Of a stretch of DNA of 64,000 nt, positions 26,101-41,100 are shown one piece after another. Source of the stretch: Dreissena polymorpha (taxonomy: Eukaryota; Mollusca; Bivalvia; Myida; Dreissenidae). The translations under genes were made by a program, and so were the position numbers. The notes under the pieces were generated by a model, which saw nothing but the letters and a program-made list of their open reading frames with translations, had not been told where the DNA came from and ran no database searches. The stretch spans positions 25,861,736 to 25,925,735 of the forward strand of contig NC_068356.1 of assembly GCF_020536995.1 (NCBI RefSeq). The letters run 5' to 3'. How positions within the stretch are numbered: the stretch's first letter is position 1; each line of letters begins with the position of its first letter.

Positions 26101-29100
26101 TTAGACTTAACTATAGTTGATAATGATTTAGACTTAACTTTATCCCTCACAATTATGTATTAACTTATAAATTGTTTAATCAAAATGACTATGGGCCTTG
26201 TCCTGATATACCGACCTCAATAAGTGTTTTCGTGTTGTCTTTGAGGACACTCTTTGGAGGAGAAGTATCTACAAAACAGAAGATACGTAATCTGTAAATC
26301 TGAACTAATTTTACATAGTTTTAAACTAAAAGACAATACAAGTTGTATGTTTCTTACAATACATATACTTTTTATATCCATTACTTAAAAGATTTTATAA
26401 GCTCTTGCTTTTTATGACAAAGTACTTCAACTACATGCGATGTGTAATGAAAACAGTGTATTTGCAGATGTGCATGTATGTGGTTCTTACAGAGGTAGAA
26501 CTGGAGACTCTTGTCTTCAAGATGATCTTTGACAAACTTCTGAACAGCAAATACTGTAAACACACATGAAATACGTATGAGCAGCGCTTAAACATGGAAT
26601 TTGTTGTTTAAAAGAAGTCTCTTCTAAACGAATATCTAGTCTCAGTGGACAGCACAGGCTAATCTGCGAGATATTTAAATCATTGAGAATGGTATTCCTT
26701 GAGTATGGACTATATGTCAACATCTATTGCGTTTAAACATGTATATTTTATGCAAACATAGACAGACATGTAAAATGATCTCGCTTTAAATCAATAATTT
26801 AAGATTTCGGACATTGGCTGCTTTGGTTTTCAAAAAACATGAAGTTAAATTGTAAATGGTGTAAAAGATGCTCCCGTTGCAACCAAAAGGTCAAGGGTTC
26901 AATCCTCATTTGCAAAGCATTCTTAGAATCTGTTCATAGAACAGAACAGAACATAATAGTTTATTTTCGACTTAAGCATGTGAAGCTCATCGTCATTAAC
27001 ATACATATAAATAACAGCATGCGTTGAAGTACATACAAAAACAAACAAAAACACACATCATTTTAAAGAATAAATAATCTAAATAAACACAAAATAATAA
27101 ATAAATAGACACTAACTACTGCTTCTTTCCAGGAAACAGACTCACTAATATTTCTATAAACACATTTTGTTCAATGTAATTTAGCTTAAAACAAAAAGGT
27201 TTAGCCTAAACCCAAGAGTATCACACTTACTGGTTTCCCTTGGTCTGAACACACCCTGTAGGACCAGTTTGTCATGGAACTGCACGCGGATCACCACACG
27301 CTCGTATTTCCCATACAACTCCTCCAGATGGGCCTTCCTCATTGCTGACGTCATCAGAGGCTGATCCTCCAACTCATGGCTGCAGTGGAATAGAAATTGT
27401 TTGTTGGTTTAATATGAGCCTTGTTGTTGGAAAACTGGGCTTAATGCAAGTGCATAGTGTCATCCCAGATGAACATGTTCGTAGTGTCATCCCAGATTAG
27501 CATGTGCATTTTGCACAGTCAAATCTGGGACGACATTTTCTCTCTAGACCTAATTTTGGTTAACAGTGATTTTCTTTCAACAAAAAGCCAACTGTCTATA
27601 TCCAAGTATGAATGAAAAATCCAACAAGCGAATTCATTGAATTGATATCCCCTGCCAAATAAACTTTGTTTATGGATCGGTGCAAATCCCTTGATAAACA
27701 GAATAATCATTAAGTGTAAAGTAATAATTAGTAGGTCATAATTAAGTGACTTTTATCAATTGCACTTCTCCTCATTGACATCTACACAGTCATTAAGTTT
27801 CATGTTGAAATCCTGTGGCGTATCTGATATAGAGCCTTGAAAAGTTACATCCTACAAAAACAACAAAGGGCAATAACTTTTAGTTAAGGAAGCGCAGGGT
27901 TATAGTTCTAGTGCATGACACTTCTTCCCATTAATTTCTACACACCCATGAAGTTTAATGTCGTAATGTTGTATTGTATCTGAGAAGTTCCATCATACAA
28001 AAACAAGAATGGGCCATAACTCTTATTTAAGAAAATGAAGGGTTATGGTTCGTAAGCATGGCACTTCTCCTCATGAATATCAAAACACCCATGATGTTCA
28101 TTTTGAAATCTTGCATGGTTTCTGAGATATTGCCCTGAAAAGTTTCATCATACAAAAAACAAACAAAGGACAATATCAAAGTGTAAAAAGTGTAAGTGTA
28201 GGGTTATGGTTCTTGTGCACGGCACTTCTCCTGACCTCATTCATATCTATCCACCTATAAAGTTTCATGATGATATCATATAAAGTTTCTGAGATATAGC
28301 CCTTAAAAAAAGTATTACTTAGCCACCAAGTTTTGTGATCATACTTACTCTTTTTTCCTTTTTTTGCAGACAGAAAGGTGGAGGAGATGGTTGAAAATAG
28401 GAGGGGAATGACAGACAGACAGACAAAAGGCAAATATGTTGCAAAATGTGTGCATCATTTATTATCGCATCTTATGTAGTGATTGAGTAATCATATTACT
28501 GTACAACCATTTATTTTCTTCTGCATGAAATTTCCTAGTTACAAAATATATGAATATTTTGCCAACATTTTAATTCCGTAATTTCTGATATCATGGATAG
28601 GAAAAAGGGTGATCTTGTGAGTCACTTGCAGGAGGAAGACCCTGTTTATTACATGCTAATAAACAAGTCCTTTGTTATCAGTTTATAGTAACATGCCCTT
28701 CTTATTGTACCACAATTATCTAGTTCATTGTTATGAATAAAGAATTAGTGGGACTGAATCTTATTAATTATCTTTGATCCGCCTATTGTTGGCTGAACAA
28801 TGTTCAACACCCCTTAAAAACACAATAAAAGCAATTGGTTATAACGTTTTTACAAATAAGCACAAATCCTTACAATTTTACCTTAGTGAAGTAAATGCTT
28901 CCAAACAGTTTTGCTGATTAAGTGTTTTCCAGTACACAGTATAATGCAGTCCCATAGGTGTAACATCCAGATTTGTCTAGAATGCGAAACAGACTTAAGA
29001 GGTATTCATGGCTTATGTCATATATTAAATGCCTACCTAAATTCAGTCTTAATGTGTTTTAAGCATTCGACAAAATTCTTCGTTAATAACTGAAATTCTG

Positions 29101-32100
29101 CAATTCCTCTTCTTACCAAATATACAATAATTAGTGTTTGGGGAATAATTATGGTTTTGCAGTATGAAGTTTTGTTCCTTTTTCAGCACAAAAATCTGAC
29201 CTTTGATCCCTGTGCAAACAGAAAGGTCTTGCATTATCCCTACATGGCCAGTAATACGTTTACCAAGCTTCATCCAAGAATTTTTATTGCGATCTTAAAA
29301 CTTGCAGGATCCAGTTTTATGATATGCATTTTTCAAGATGTTTCACTTTGATTTTAAATAGTCAACAGACGAACGGAGGAAAAAAAATCAACAGACAGAC
29401 CTATTGGAAACCTATAGCTGAGTGTGCATACAAATTAACACAATAATATTTAATGCATTGTTTTAGTAATGACAATAATAAGTTTTGTTTTATTTTTAGC
29501 ACCATGACTTAACTTTTGACCTAGGATAAAAAGGGGTTGCGCATATTTTCTACATAGACCATTATACCAAGCTGCATCAAACCGCCTTCAGTACTTTTTG
29601 CAAACTTGCAAGAGCAAAGTTTGTAAATGGAAAGACTCATAGACATGCAGATCAGACAGACATAATTAACAGATAAAAACCTCTAGTCCCTTAGAGTGTA
29701 ACCTGTAGGGGACTTTCTTGTAAAAATATGATGTGTTTCCAAGATAATTTAGCTAGAGGCATGCTTACAGCTGTCGCTGTTTCTCAGACATAAGGCTACG
29801 GATGTCCCGCTCTGTCAGCTCAAAGAATTCATCTGGCACATCTAAACATACAAAACATGCAGTTGTTAAAATGAATGCATGATTGGGTAAACTAGCCTGA
29901 TGCACAAACACAATTTTTGTCAGCTTACCACCAATAATTTAAAGAATTATAAAATAAATCAGAAAATAATGCTAATAGATGATACATTATGGAAATTATA
30001 ATCCCTTACACAATAAATCCTTCAAACAATTGAGAGTGTACAAGAGTTCTGACAAGACAGGTCATTAAAACAAACAATTTCTAGCTAGCTCAATAGCTAA
30101 TCAACATAAGAGACAATCGCTTTTTGTTGCTATGTAAATCCTGAGGGACCTATTTTTTTGTTAGTATCAGTCTTGGAACCAGTTGCCCACTCCAGTCTTA
30201 AACAAAAAAAATTTGAATAAAGATTGGGAATTATTTTTCGTTATCGACTCATTATCCATAACACCCTTTAACACAATTTTAGCTGATTTCTATTACAAGC
30301 CTGAAACCATGCACTTTTCAGTCCTCATGTTCAACTCCATGTAATGACCAATTACATACTTCTTATGTAGTCATGTATATAATTAGATGTTTGTAAAACA
30401 TAAATGCCTCCCATCTTTCAGCATTTTAATTCCAGTGACATTCAACTTAGATCTTTTGCTTTGAAAATTACTATCCATCATCCTTTGTAAAGCCTTTCCA
30501 GCATACTATTTTACCTTGATCTTAAAAATTCTCTTGATATTGTGTTGAAGCAAATTTCATAAATCAAAGCGTTCTCAATATATAGTTCGGAAACAAATTT
30601 CCTCTTAGAAACCTCTGTGAACTCCAATTAAAAATCAACAGGCGTCTTCCTTTTCATGCATGTAATAACTATACAAATTTCATGATCATAGGTCAATGCA
30701 TTCTCAAGATAATGTGCAAAAAACGAATTTATTGTTACATGCCGCTGTGACATTGTCATTTTCAACATTTACCTCAAAATTCATAGGCATGCTGCTGAAG
30801 TTTCAGTTTGTGTATTTTTCATTCATAATGACCAACAGACAGGTGAAAAGAAATATACCATGTTTTTCGACAGGGTAAGAGTAGGGTCATATGTAATGTA
30901 TATACATAATTTAACTACATACGTACATATTTCTTCATAATATAAGACTGTAAAATTGTATGTGTCTAAAAATTAATAAGCAACCATGTATAGTCAGAAT
31001 AAAGTAATAAAACATACATTTAATCTGTATAAAGAAAAAAATACTGGCCTTCAGTTTTATATTATTCTCCCTAAATACCTTGATTAGATTCTGTGGGATC
31101 TGTTAAGCGGACTGTTTCTTCAAAGTTGAATACCATAGTCTGTCTATCACAGGGCTGGAAAGCGAACAAACCCTGTGCTATGATACACATGCTTAATAGC
31201 AATAGAATATTTAATATAATTTACAAAACAAAAATGTTCATGCCTAAAAGAATGATATATGCCAGTATTTATTGACATGCATAGTTCCTTAAATCTAGAC
31301 AAAATACAAACTAGTTCAGATTTTAGACGCTTGATTACCTTGAAATCATCTTTCTGCACAGTGCTGAAAAAAACAACATGTATTTTTGACAGTACAATTA
31401 CAGACAAGAGGGCCAAGATGGCCCTAGTTCGCTCACCTGAGAGGATTCGGTTCATTCAATCTTTACCAAACGTCAAACTTGACCCAGATATTGTCCAGAC
31501 AAACATCCTGGTCAAGTTTCATCATTATTGAACCAAAACTCTGGTATATGGAGTGATTTTGTTTTTGTAAGATTTGACCTGGTGACCTATATTTTGAGTT
31601 GACCCCCCTAACCAAACATCAAACTTTGCTTACAAAAATAATTATTATGACCAAGATTCATAAAGTCTGAAACAAAATTGCGACATCTAGAGTGTTTACA
31701 AGGATTTTGTATTATATAATGAAAATTTGGACAATCTAAAGGCAATAATTATGGCATTCATTATGTGATATATATATAAAACCAATCTTTTCACCAAGTT
31801 TCATGATGATTTTTACTTTATAAATATGAGAAAGCTGCCCCCCCCAGCAGCCATGTTATTCAACTGACCGGAACCATTTTCAAACTCAACTCTCATATCA
31901 AGGAAACAAATGTTCTGACCAAATTTCATGAAAATTGGGCCAAAAATGTGATGTCTAGAGTGTTCACATGTTTTCACTATATACATATAGAGAAAAATGC
32001 CCGCCCACTGGCGGCCATGTTTTTTCACCGATCTGGACCATTTTCGAACTTGTCCACGATATCAATAAAACCAATGTTTTGACCAACTTTATTGATGATT

Positions 32101-35100
32101 GGGCAAAAATTGTGACTTCTAGAGTGTTTAAAAGGTTTCTCTACAGCCAAATGAGGAAAACTGCCCCGCCAACTGGCTGCCATGTTTTTCAACGGACCGG
32201 AACCACTTTTGAACTCAACCAACATATCATTAAGACAAACATTTTGACAAAGTTAAATGAAGATTGGGCATGAAATGTGACCTACAGTGTTTACAAGTTT
32301 TTTCGTTTTTTTGACCTAGTGACCTAGTTTTTGATCCGGTACGACCCAGTTTCCAACTCGACCGAGATTTCATTGGGACAAAGCTTCTGATTAAGTTTCA
32401 TGAAGATCGGACAATAAATGTGGCCTCTAGAGTGTTTACAAACAAATGTGGACGGACAGACGACGGACCAAGACCAGTCACAAAAGCTCACCTGAGCAAT
32501 CAGGTGAGCTAAAACAGCAATACAGCCAATTATAATTAAAAATCAATTACTTTTTTAATGTTATTCCTTAACGTTTCACAATTACCTGAATAATCCTGTT
32601 TTAAATATATCAGTAATTAAACAAGAGATTGCCAAGCAACATTGTCCCCTACCAGTGAAACTCCATCATTGTCAGATTTTTTTTTGATTTTTTTTAAAAT
32701 ATTTGTTGCCATAGCAACCAGAATTCTTGACGTAGCAAGGAAATGAAATGACATGCATACTCTCAATATTGCCATATATCCATGTTTCAAGTTTCATGAA
32801 AAAATCTGAAGAACTTTTAAAGTTTTCGCAGGATCCAGAAAAGTGTGACGGACTGTCTGAAAGACAGACAGGCAGGAAGGCAGGCAGGCAGACAGACAGA
32901 CAGACAGGCAGGCAGACTAACAGACTGACACACAGAGCGCAAACCATAAGTCCCCACTGGTTTCACCGGTAGGGGACAAAAAAAGAAAAAGCATTTTACT
33001 TTTTTAACCCTTACCTATACTCATTGGTATACACATTCTTTCCTTTTGTTTCCTCTGGAAACTAAAAATTCAAAGCTAAATTTATATTAACTGCAATAAT
33101 TTTGCATTTAAAAACCTAATGTTGTATATATATCAATACAGCAATAAATATATTGTTACCGGTATTGATTCAAATTGTACATTACAAAACACACAAGAAA
33201 CAGTAGAACTTAAAAGTAAAAACACAATATTGATAAATACTGAAGAAAATGCATGTATTGATCTTGTTTTAAACATGATTAAGTGTGCTTTGTTCAATTG
33301 ATAAATACTGAAAAAAATTCATCTATTGATCTTGTTTTTAAACATGATTAAGTGTGCTTTGTTCACCTACAGAAGACAAAGTAAGCAAACTTGAATTAAA
33401 AGAATACCTTAAAATCTGCAAAAGGTGCCTGTTGTTGATGTTGTTTTGGTTTCTTTTTGGCTACAGCCTCTTGTTGTTGAACCAAACCTGAAGTAGGTGG
33501 CATGCTTGATAGGAAGGACTGCGCCATCTGTCTAGCTACCTGACAACCAACAGGGAAACAATACCTCAACCTTGCCTTCACAGATATGCATTGTGACCCA
33601 TGTAATACCTTAGCAAATCAAATTAAACAAGGGCTGTTTGTAAAACATGCATGCACCCCATATGGGCTGTCAGTTGTAGTGGCAGCCATTGTGTGAATAC
33701 GTTTTTTGGCACTGTGACCTTGACCTTTGACCTAGTGACCTGAAAATCAAAAGGGGTCATCTGTAAGTCATGATCAATGTACCTATGAAGTTTCATGATC
33801 CTAGGCGTAAGCTTTCTTGTGTTATTATCCGGAAACCCTTTTACTGTGTCAAGTAACCGTGACCTTGACCTTTGACCTAGTGACCTGAAAGTCAATAGGG
33901 GTCATCTGCGAGTCATGATGAATGTACATATGAAGTTTCATAATCCTAGGCGTAAGCGTTCTTGAGTTATCATCCGGAAACCATTTTTTTTTAAGTTGAG
34001 TCACCGTGACCTTTGACCTGAAAATCATTAGGGGTCATCTGCGAGTCATAATCAATGTACCTATGATGTTTCATGATCCTAAGCATAAGCGTTCTTGAGT
34101 TATCATCCGGAGACCATTTTCTATTTCGGGTCACCGTGACCTTGACCTTTGACCTAGTGACCTGAAAATCAATAGGGGTCATCTGTGAGTCATGATCAAT
34201 GTATCTATGAAGTTTCATGATCATAGGCATAAGTGTTCTTGAGTTATCATCCGGAAACCATCTGGTGGACGGACGGACGGACATAAGGACCGACATGAGC
34301 AAAACAATATACCTCTTCTTCTTCGAAGGGAGGCATAATGAATAACCTTTCTTCATAGATTACAGTTCTAAAGGCTTTGTTTACAACCTTTAGATACGTA
34401 TTAGCAGCAAACAGCATCAAACCTGAACAGCTTGCGAGTTACTTGAAGGCTGTTCTGGTTTCATGCTGGTTTCATATAGCCATTTTCACTATGTTTCAAA
34501 CAGGGAAATGGCATATAATTTACAAGCAATTTTTGTTAAAGGAATGTTTATCAATCGCCAAGAGATATAAATTGGGCACATGGTTTGACTGATCATTAAG
34601 CAAGTAGTTTATCTTCAAATCAAATGAATCAGCTGTACTATGTAAAACAAGAGATGAGTTTGTCAATAACACAATGCCCCCTACTGTGTCACTTCGATTT
34701 TATTTTTTTTATCATTTGGCAGCTACAGATAATTATCTCCCTTTAAAGCTTATTACTTCCCTTTGATTATTTTTTTGACCTTTGACCTTGAAAGATGACC
34801 TGGACCTTTCATCACTCAAAATGTGAAGCTCGATGAGATGCAAATACATGCCAAATATCAAGTTGCTAACTGAAGAGACATAGAAGTCATGAGCATTTTT
34901 CAAAACCTAAACGCAAAGTGTGGCCGACAGACGGACGGACAGTTCGATCACTATATGCCCTCCTTGGGGGGCATAAAAACAACTTAGATACTTCCCAAGG
35001 ATTTGGCATAAAGAAATGCGTAGTCTGGTAACGAGCCTGTTGAAACCCCCAAAATCACGAATTGCAATATTACTTGTTGCTGTTCCGGTGACAAATCATG

Positions 35101-38100
35101 GAAGTCATCAGGGGTGAACACTTGAAGTCCAGGTATATCTCTCAATTGGTTAACAGCATTCTGTCGCTCACTTCTCTCATCAGGAACTGAATTAAAACAT
35201 CATTATGTATGCAATACAAAAAAGGAATGATGCTGAAAGTGAACTCACAGATGAACTTTGCAATCAGCCAATTAAATTGTAAGGCATGGCAACATCTTAA
35301 CCTTAGATAAATTTCATGGATACGACACCTATGAGTTTGTAGAACAAGTAGTAAGAGTCTCTGGGAGAACATTTTGAGAACAATAAAGTGAAGGTTGACA
35401 TCATATGAGCTGTGTCATGCGAAAATGTGTATTATGCCATTTGAAACGAACTTTATTACAGACCCGCGTGCGCAATTGTGCAGAATGGTCAGGAGCTATG
35501 TTTTCTGTCATTGAATCCACAAAACCTTGCATAACTTAACTTACTGGAGAGCATAGAACTTGACCAGACTGTGCATTTGGATTTTTCCATAAAAATATAT
35601 TTAAAGAGATAACAATAAATAATTTGCAAAATAACAACACAAAGCGTGTGTGACCTGTTTGCTGCATGCTAACATCAGAGCTGGAAGAGACCACCTCCTC
35701 TGTTTCCATTGTTAACTCCACACCACCAGCTGCTTGCTCCACATCCATTGGCTCATCTAGGTCATTGGAAAACTCCTCCCTTTTAGCCTTCTGCACCAAC
35801 TCACTCTCACAGCCTACAGCTATCTCTGGTGCCACCTGTGTGTTAGTATTGGCACTTTCAGGCTTTGACTGAGCATTTACAGAGTTTGTCACTTCTGACT
35901 CAGTAGACGCTACTGGGTGTACACTTTCTGCCTGACCCATTCTTGCCTTCCTCTGTTTGTCTTTTTCAATTTTAGTCTTTATTTCATCAAGCAGTGCATC
36001 TTCAATAGGCCGATGGAGGAGTCTGAACATTAGACAAAATGTGATGTGCTATGGACAGTTCCAAGGACAGTTATATTATCTACAGTAGGTTAGAAACAGA
36101 CAATGCCAATTGTATTAGCAATATTCAGAATTAAGTATCTTATATTGAAAACATATACTTTATTCATTACAAGGATGGAAATAAGACATGAGATTTTCTG
36201 AGGAAACATATGACAGTTCTGCAGTAAGTTTTGTAAGAATGAAGATAGACAATCTTGGCCAAATTGTTAGTTTTTTATTCAGACTACAATTTAATTTCAT
36301 AATACTTAAGATGATTTACCTTATATTGGATTGACATTGCACTTTAAAACAAGAGGGCCTGAAAGGCCCAAAGCCGCTCACCTGAGATACCAACGAACTG
36401 ACCTGTTCTGTGCAGTCCAAGATTTTAATAGAACTAATGTTCTGACCAAGTTTCATGAAAAGTGAACTATAAATGAAACTTTTAGAGTGCTAACAAGGTT
36501 TTACTTCAGCCATATAAGTATAACTTCCCTGCCCCCTGCCGGCAATGTTTTTCAACAGACCTGAACTATTTTCAAACTCATCTAAATTTAATTAAACAAA
36601 TGTTCTGACCAAGTGTCATGCTGATTGGACAATAAATGTGACTTTCAGAGTGTTAACAAGTTTTTACTATAGCAATATATGGAAAAATGCCCCACCCCTG
36701 ACAGCCATGTTTCTTAACCATTTTTGAACTTGTCCAAGATATCATTGGAACAAATCTTCTGACCAAGTTTAATTAAGATCATACAATAAATGTGGACTAT
36801 AGAGTGTTAACAAGGTTTTAATATAGCCATACATAGCCATATAAGAAACAAGAGCACCGCCTTGCGGGTGCAGACTGCTCATCTATTTTCTTTTTAAAGG
36901 TGAAGGGACTCTCATTTTCAATCACAAAGGAGGGAGGGGTGGAGTGAAGAGGGGTGTATAGTGTGGGGGCGTAGACATTTATTAAATTATCTTCCAAAAA
37001 TGCAAAAAAAAAGCAAAAATAAATAAATTTCGGAATGGGGGGGGGGGGGGGGGGGTATTCTTGGGTGCGATGGTTGGACGGTATTTCAAACATAAAATAA
37101 TAAAAATAAATATTTGTGTTTTTTTACCGTTTCAAAAAAAAAACAATTTTGGGGGGTGGGGTGGGGGGGGGGGGTATAGTATAGTGTGAGGGTTTGGTGG
37201 TCATTTGTGAGATGATCTTAAAAAATAAAAATAAAATAAAAAAAAATTAGGGGGGGGGATTCGGGGGTGGGGGATGATTCAGGGGGGGGGGGAGGGCACG
37301 AGGATGGTTTGGGTGGAGTCTATTGTGGTATGTCAGGTAAGAGTAGTTTTGTCAAAGTATCAATCAAATCTAATCATAAATAAAGAAGTTATGGCATTTT
37401 TAGCAAAATTTAATAATTTGACCTTGAGAGTCAAGGTCATTCAAAGGTCAAGGTAAAATTCAACTTGCCAGGTACAATAACCTCATGATAGCATGAAAGT
37501 ATTTGAACTTTGAAAGCAATAGCCTTGATACTTTAGAAGTAAAGTGGATCGAAACACAAAATTTAACCATATATTCAAAGTTACTAAGTCAAAAAAGGGC
37601 CATAATTCCGTAAAAATGACAACCAGAGTTATGCAACTTGTCCTTTTACTGTACCCATTATGATAGTTTGCGAGTGTTCCAAATATGAAAGCAATATCTA
37701 TGATAGTTTAGTGGTAAAGTGGACCAAAACACAAAACTTAACAAAATTTTCAATTTTCTAAGTATAAAGGGCCCATTATTCCGTCCAAATGCCAGTCAGA
37801 GTTACATAACTTTGCCTGCACAGTCCCCTTATGATAGTTAATAAGTGTTGCAAGTATGAAAGCAATAGCTTTGATACTGTAGGAATAAAGTGGACCTTAA
37901 CACAAAACTTAACCAAATTTACAATTTTCTAAGTATAAAAAGGGCACATAATTCTAAAACAAAATGCCAGTCAGAGTTACATTACTTTGCCTGCACAGTC
38001 CCCTTATGATAGTTAGTAAGTGTTGCAAGTATGAAAGCAATAGCTTTGATACTGTAGGAATAAAGTGGACCTTAACACAAAACTTAACCAAATTTACAAT

Positions 38101-41100
38101 TTTCTAAGTATAAAAAGGGCACATAATTCGGTCAAAATACACGCCAGAGTTATCTAACTTTGCCTGCCCAGTCCCCTCATGATAGTAAGTAAGTGTACCA
38201 AGTTTGAATGCAATAGCATTGATACTTTCTGAGAAAAGTGGACCTAAACGCAAAACTTAACTGGACACCGACGCCAAAGCCAAGGTGATGACAATAGCTC
38301 ATAATTTTTTTTCAAAAAATAGATGAGCTAAAAATGCCCCACACCCTGGTGGCCATGATTTTAAACCTACCACAACCATTTTCAGACTAGAGTGTTAACA
38401 TGTAGTTACTATAGCCATATAAGCTAACATGCCCGGCCCCCTAGGGGCAATGTTTTTGACCAACGGGAACCATTTATGAACTTGTCCAAGATATCATTGA
38501 AACAAATCTTCTGACTAAGTTTCATGAAGATCTGACAATAAATGTGGACTTAAGAGTGTCAACAAGGTTTTATTACAGCCATATATAGCCATACAAGGAA
38601 AACTGTCCCCCCCCCCTCCCTGGCGGCCATGTTTTTGAACCAACCGAAACCATTTTCGCACTCGTCTAAGATATCATTGGGATAAATCTTCTGACCAAGT
38701 TTCATGATGATCACACAATAAATGTTGCCTCAAGAGTGTTAACAAGGTTTTACTAAAGCCATATAAGCAAAAATTCCATGACCCCTAGAAGCCATGTTTT
38801 TCAACCAACTGGAACCATTTTCAAACTCGTCCAAGATATCTTAAGCACAAATCATCTGACCAGATTTGATTAAAATTGGACAAAAAAGTAGCCTCTAGCC
38901 TGTTAACAAGGTATAACTATAGCCATATAAAGCCATACAAGAAAAAATGGCCCATCCCTTGCGACCATGTTTTTCAAGCAACCGGAACTATTTTCAAGCT
39001 TGTCCAAGACATCATTAGGATAAATCTTCTGACCCAGTTTCAGGAAGATCGGACAATAAATGTGGCATATAGTGTATTTACAAGGTTTTTCTACAGCCAT
39101 ATAAGGACCAATGCCCTGCCTCCTGATGGCCATGTTTTTCAACCAACGGTGAACTGGAAACATTTTTGAACTCGCCCATTTGCACAAATCTTCAGACCAA
39201 ATTTCGTGAAGATCAGACAAAAAAAGTGGCCTCTAAAGTGTTAACATGGCAAATGTTGACATCGCACAACGCACTACAGACGACGCACGATGGACAAAAG
39301 GCGATACAAAAGCTCACCACAAGCTTATTGTGCTCAGGTGAGCTAAAACAAAATGTTGAAACCTACAAATAACAAACCCCCATAGAAAAACAACCCATAG
39401 ATACCTGAGGACAGCTTTGCCGCCTGTGAGACCCAGTGTACGTAGCTGTGTTTCTCTGAGCATCATCTCACCCGTGACCTCTTCCCTCATGTAGATACAC
39501 ACTGGGTGCACAGATGGGCTTACAGTGGAGTCAACCTTTGTCAATTTGCCAGCATGTTTACTGAAAAAGTATAAAAATGTATAGCTTTAATATTGTAACT
39601 TAATCAAGGGTGTTTTATTTTTGAAAAAAAAACTACACAAATATACAACATACACATGTTAGTCATTGCAACTTAGCTTAAGTTAAAGTATATAATGTAA
39701 ATTTCTTAGCATATTAAAAAACATGTTGATGTCATAAAGTGCTTCCTTAGTTTGACTTGTGGTATTTACTATGCAACAAAAATAAGAAAACAAGAGCACC
39801 GCCTTGCAGGTGCAGACCGCTCATCTATTTTTCCTTCTAAAGGTGTAGGGACCTATCTCAATTTCAATCACAAAGGAGGGAGGGGTGGAGTGGAGAGGGG
39901 TGTATAGTGTGGGGGTGTGGTCATTTATTACATTATCAAAATGCAAAAAAAGAATTATATATTTTTTTTTGGGGGGGGGGGTGATTCTTGGGTGGGATGG
40001 TTGGACGGTTTTTCAAAAATAAAATAATAAAAATAAATATTTGTGTTTTTTAACCATGTCTGAAAAAACCAAGAGATGTGTTTGTCAGAAAAACAATGCC
40101 CCCTATTGCGCCGCTTTGAAAATTTTAAAATTATTTTTTTTACCTTTGACCTTAAAGGATGACCTTGACCTTGAGCTTCCACCACTCAAAATGTGCAGTT
40201 TTATGAGAAGGCCGCTTTGAAATATTATTTTTTTGACCTTGACCTTGAAGGATGACCTTGACCTTGAAGGATGACCTTGACCTTGAACTTCCACCACTCA
40301 AAATGTGAAGCTTCATGATAACGCCGCTTTGAAATTATTTTTTTTTGACCTTTGACCTTGAAGGATACCTTGACCTTGAAAAATGACCTTGATCTTGAAC
40401 TTTCACCACTCAAAATGTGCAGCTTCATGAAAACATGGCTTTGATTTTTTTAAATTTTGTCTGACCTTTGACCTTGAAGGATGACCTTGACCTTGAAGGA
40501 TGACCTTGACCTTGAACCTACACCACTCAAAATGTGCAGTTTCATGATAATGCCGCTTTGATTTTTTTTTTACCTATGACCTTGAAGGATGACCTTGACC
40601 TTGAAGAATGACCTTGACCTTGAACTTCCACCACTCAAAATATGCAGCTTCATGATAATGCCGCTTTAAAATTTTTTATTTGTTTTTTGACCTTTGACCT
40701 TGAAGGATGACCTTGACATTGAAGGATGACCTTGAACTTCCACCACTCAAAATGTGCAGCTTCATGAGAACGCCGCTGTGAATTATATTTTTTATTTTTT
40801 TTACCTTGAAGGATGACCTTGACCTTGAATTTACACCAATCAAAATGTGCAGCTTCATGAGATACACATGCATGCCAAATATCAAGTTGCTATCTTCAAT
40901 ATTAAAAAAGTTATGGCCAATGTTAAAGTTTTCAGACGGACAGACGCCATATATTTGACATTTGACCTTGAAGGATGACCTTCACCTTCACCTTTCACCA
41001 CTCAAAATGTTCAGCTCCATGAGATACACATGCATGCCAAATATAAAGTTGCTATCTTCAATATTGAAAAAGTTATGGCCAATGTTTAAGTTTTTGGACG

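Noticed and set aside
31147-31531. Open frames of about 100 codons on both strands
   Set aside because: They overlap two real ASPSCR1 exons and the start of a family C element. The phase-linked exons explain the coding signal.
32672-32972. Cys- and Leu-rich frame with repeated VCLPVCLS, and the opposing TDRQTGRQ frame
   Set aside because: Both are translations of the GACAGGCA microsatellite inside the family G element.
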